Assembly (NCBI GenBank): GCA_949127665.1
Contig: CASBQE010000337.1
Location: 1-39,031, forward strand
Length of the DNA stretch: 39,031 nucleotides
Source of the DNA: Synechococcales cyanobacterium PMM_0083
Lineage (GTDB): Bacteria > Cyanobacteriota > Cyanobacteriia > Leptolyngbyales > Leptolyngbyaceae
Direction: 5' to 3'
The translations under genes and the position numbers were made by a program. The first letter of the stretch is position 1; the number at the start of each line of letters is the position of its first letter. A model generated the notes under the pieces. That model had not been told where the DNA came from. It searched no databases and saw only the letters and a list, made by a program, of their open reading frames with translations. This document shows positions 37,763-39,031 of the stretch, piece after piece.

Positions 37763-39031
37763 TTCACATTGCTGCATTAGATAAGTTGCGATGCGCTGAG
37801 CGGCACCCGGAGCGCCCATACGATGGCGACCATTTTCAGCAATATGCTCTAGCCGTTCAGGATTTTGCAAAACGGATTGCAGCGCCTCAGCAACTTGGGC
37901 AGGATGTTGCACAAAAATGAGCGATCGCCCCAGTAAGCGAGTTTGGGCTTCCGCGAATTTTGGCGTAAATTGAGGTCCCTTCCCTGCCAGGGTAATCGCA
38001 GGCTTGCCTAACCCCACGAATTGCTCGGTGGCGGTGCCTGCCATGGCGATCGCGCAGTCTGATTGCTGCAAACAGTCGGCAAATGCTTGTTGAGACACGA
38101 CGAGCGTTGCTTTTCCCTGTTGATACCATTGGGCGGCGGCATCAGGGAAGTGGCGACTTGCAGAAATGCCGACAGCGGAAACAAGCGACCATCCTTGAGT
38201 TTCCAAATCGTCATGCAGCGGCTCTAGATGAACCGTAGGCGCGATCGCTGCCAAAAATAGCAGTGATTTAGTAGTGAAAGTCTCGACCACTCCGGCGACT
38301 GCCTGCAAAATATGTTGCCAGTTATCATAGGCTTCGGGCACCCGTGAACCCGGTAACAGCAGCACGTTTAACGGTGGCTGAGACGGTACCGTGGAAACAC
38401 CATCCCAACTAGAGCGGCGCAAACTCGCCGTAACCGATGCGTTATAAGCGAGCGATCGCGTTTCAGTCGGCTCTAGCCCATCCATCATTGGGTTGCCTAG
38501 ATCCAGCGCTGGCACCGCTAACTTTTGCAAAATTTGAGTGGTAAGCGTATCTCGTGGAAACACTCCCCGACAGCGATCGCGGCTCATCAACCACCGTTCC
38601 CAGGGATAGTACACCGACCCTGACCAGGCATCCAACATTTCCGCCGCAAACAGCTTCCCGTTATCATCCCGCAGATAATATTCTGATTTAGCCGTGCCAA
38701 TGAAGGTATAGGGCACTCCACTCAGCAACGCTAGCAGGAGTGGGAAAATATCTCCTACCGCTAAAATTGTGCCGCCTTGCCGTGCCCACTGCCGAATTTC
38801 CTGCAACTGCGACCAAGTAAGCTGCACCAATCCGCCCCGAAGATCTCGCGCTAGTTGGCGACTATCCATCCAAAAAAAGCCGCCCGATGGCATCGCCTTC
38901 ACCGCGCCAACTAAGGGAATCTCTGCCTGTTGATATGCCCGTCCTTCACCCACTAATGGTAAAGCCGCAATTTGAGGTGGATTTGCCTGCTCTCGTAGGG
39001 CTTGCAGCACCCGCACTGCAATGATGTCTTC
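37733..39031 (-). CDS. Lipid-A-disaccharide synthase-related protein (5' end outside window)
   Basis: 432 codons are visible. The frame is open at the right edge and reads EDIIAVRVLQAL, so the usual start region (GHGED motif) lies just outside; the GTG at 39016 is internal. The family is cyanobacterial, related to LpxB glycosyltransferases. Supporting stretches are NVLLLPGSRVPEAYDNW and DCAIAMAGTATEQFVGLGKPAITLAGKGPQFTPKFAEAQ, the GT-B donor-binding part. The C-terminus ERRGGDSNPR is encoded by the complement of tRNA-Ser and the TGA lies within that gene. Glycolipid acceptor unknown. Confidence 0.88.
   Translation of the reverse strand, partial: EDIIAVRVLQALREQANPPQIAALPLVGEGRAYQQAEIPLVGAVKAMPSGGFFWMDSRQLARDLRGGLVQLTWSQLQEIRQWARQGGTILAVGDIFPLLLALLSGVPYTFIGTAKSEYYLRDDNGKLFAAEMLDAWSGSVYYPWERWLMSRDRCRGVFPRDTLTTQILQKLAVPALDLGNPMMDGLEPTETRSLAYNASVTASLRRSSWDGVSTVPSQPPLNVLLLPGSRVPEAYDNWQHILQAVAGVVETFTTKSLLFLAAIAPTVHLEPLHDDLETQGWSLVSAVGISASRHFPDAAAQWYQQGKATLVVSQQAFADCLQQSDCAIAMAGTATEQFVGLGKPAITLAGKGPQFTPKFAEAQTRLLGRSLIFVQHPAQVAEALQSVLQNPERLEHIAENGRHRMGAPGAAQRIATYLMQQCERRGGDSNPR

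Noticed and set aside
1-39031. CRISPR array, complete insertion sequence or prophage genes
   Set aside because: No regularly spaced repeats, transposase, integrase or phage genes were seen.

Overview
The window is chromosomal DNA from a cyanobacterium. HIP1 octamers (GCGATCGC, for example at 281-288) are scattered through it. Several genes belong to cyanobacteria/plastid-type families: NdhN, LdpA, a BciB-type divinyl-chlorophyllide reductase, the PSII-associated S4 protein, a SpkB-like kinase, DUF4079 and a Ycf45-like R3H ATPase. The ribosomal cluster lacks rpsJ, rpsN and rpmD, as cyanobacterial clusters usually do. Both window edges cut genes: a response regulator on the left and a lipid-A-disaccharide-synthase-related gene on the right. 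I cannot name the genus.

Layout. Positions 1-3069: the 3' end of a NarL/LuxR-type response regulator (+), convergent with a MacA/MacB-like pair (membrane fusion protein, then permease, - strand) that has no ATPase gene beside it. Positions 3240-21401: a very long co-oriented (- strand) translation block. In transcription order it is rplC-rplD-rplW-rplB-rpsS-rplV-rpsC-rplP-rpmC-rpsQ-rplN-rplX-rplE-rpsH-rplF-rplR-rpsE-rplO-secY-adk-infA-rpmJ-rpsM-rpsK-rpoA-rplQ-truA-rplM-rpsI-rpmE-prfA-PSII S4 gene. Several junctions are overlapped (TAATG or TAGTG) or nearly so, which suggests translational coupling. Positions 21799-27807: still on the - strand and feeding into the ribosomal block, bciB, an unknown gene, ndhN, ldpA and the R3H ATPase. 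Positions 27964-31808: a Nudix hydrolase (+) convergent with pheT-Uma2-YCII (-). Positions 32216-39031: an accessory-looking stretch with a SpkB-like kinase carrying pentapeptide repeats, a PsiE-like membrane protein, DUF4079, comEC, tRNA-Ser(CGA) and the partial LpxB-related gene.

Functionally the window couples core protein synthesis (ribosome, RNA polymerase alpha, IF1, RF1, SecY, Adk, TruA, PheT) with photosynthetic redox and pigment functions (NdhN, LdpA, BciB). I found no defence island, CRISPR array, complete insertion sequence or obviously new multi-gene system. The most unusual signals are small. (1) A 34-bp palindromic repeat occurs in frame in two unrelated proteins, the membrane fusion protein and LdpA. 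(2) A two-copy tandem repeat with an inverted partner lies between ndhN and ldpA. (3) A perfect 13-bp inverted repeat lies in front of the efflux pair. (4) infA appears to start with TTG. (5) The ComEC-like protein has a C-terminal domain without visible metal ligands.

Where starts were moved from the longest open frame, the Shine-Dalgarno (SD) or family reason is given in the entry.
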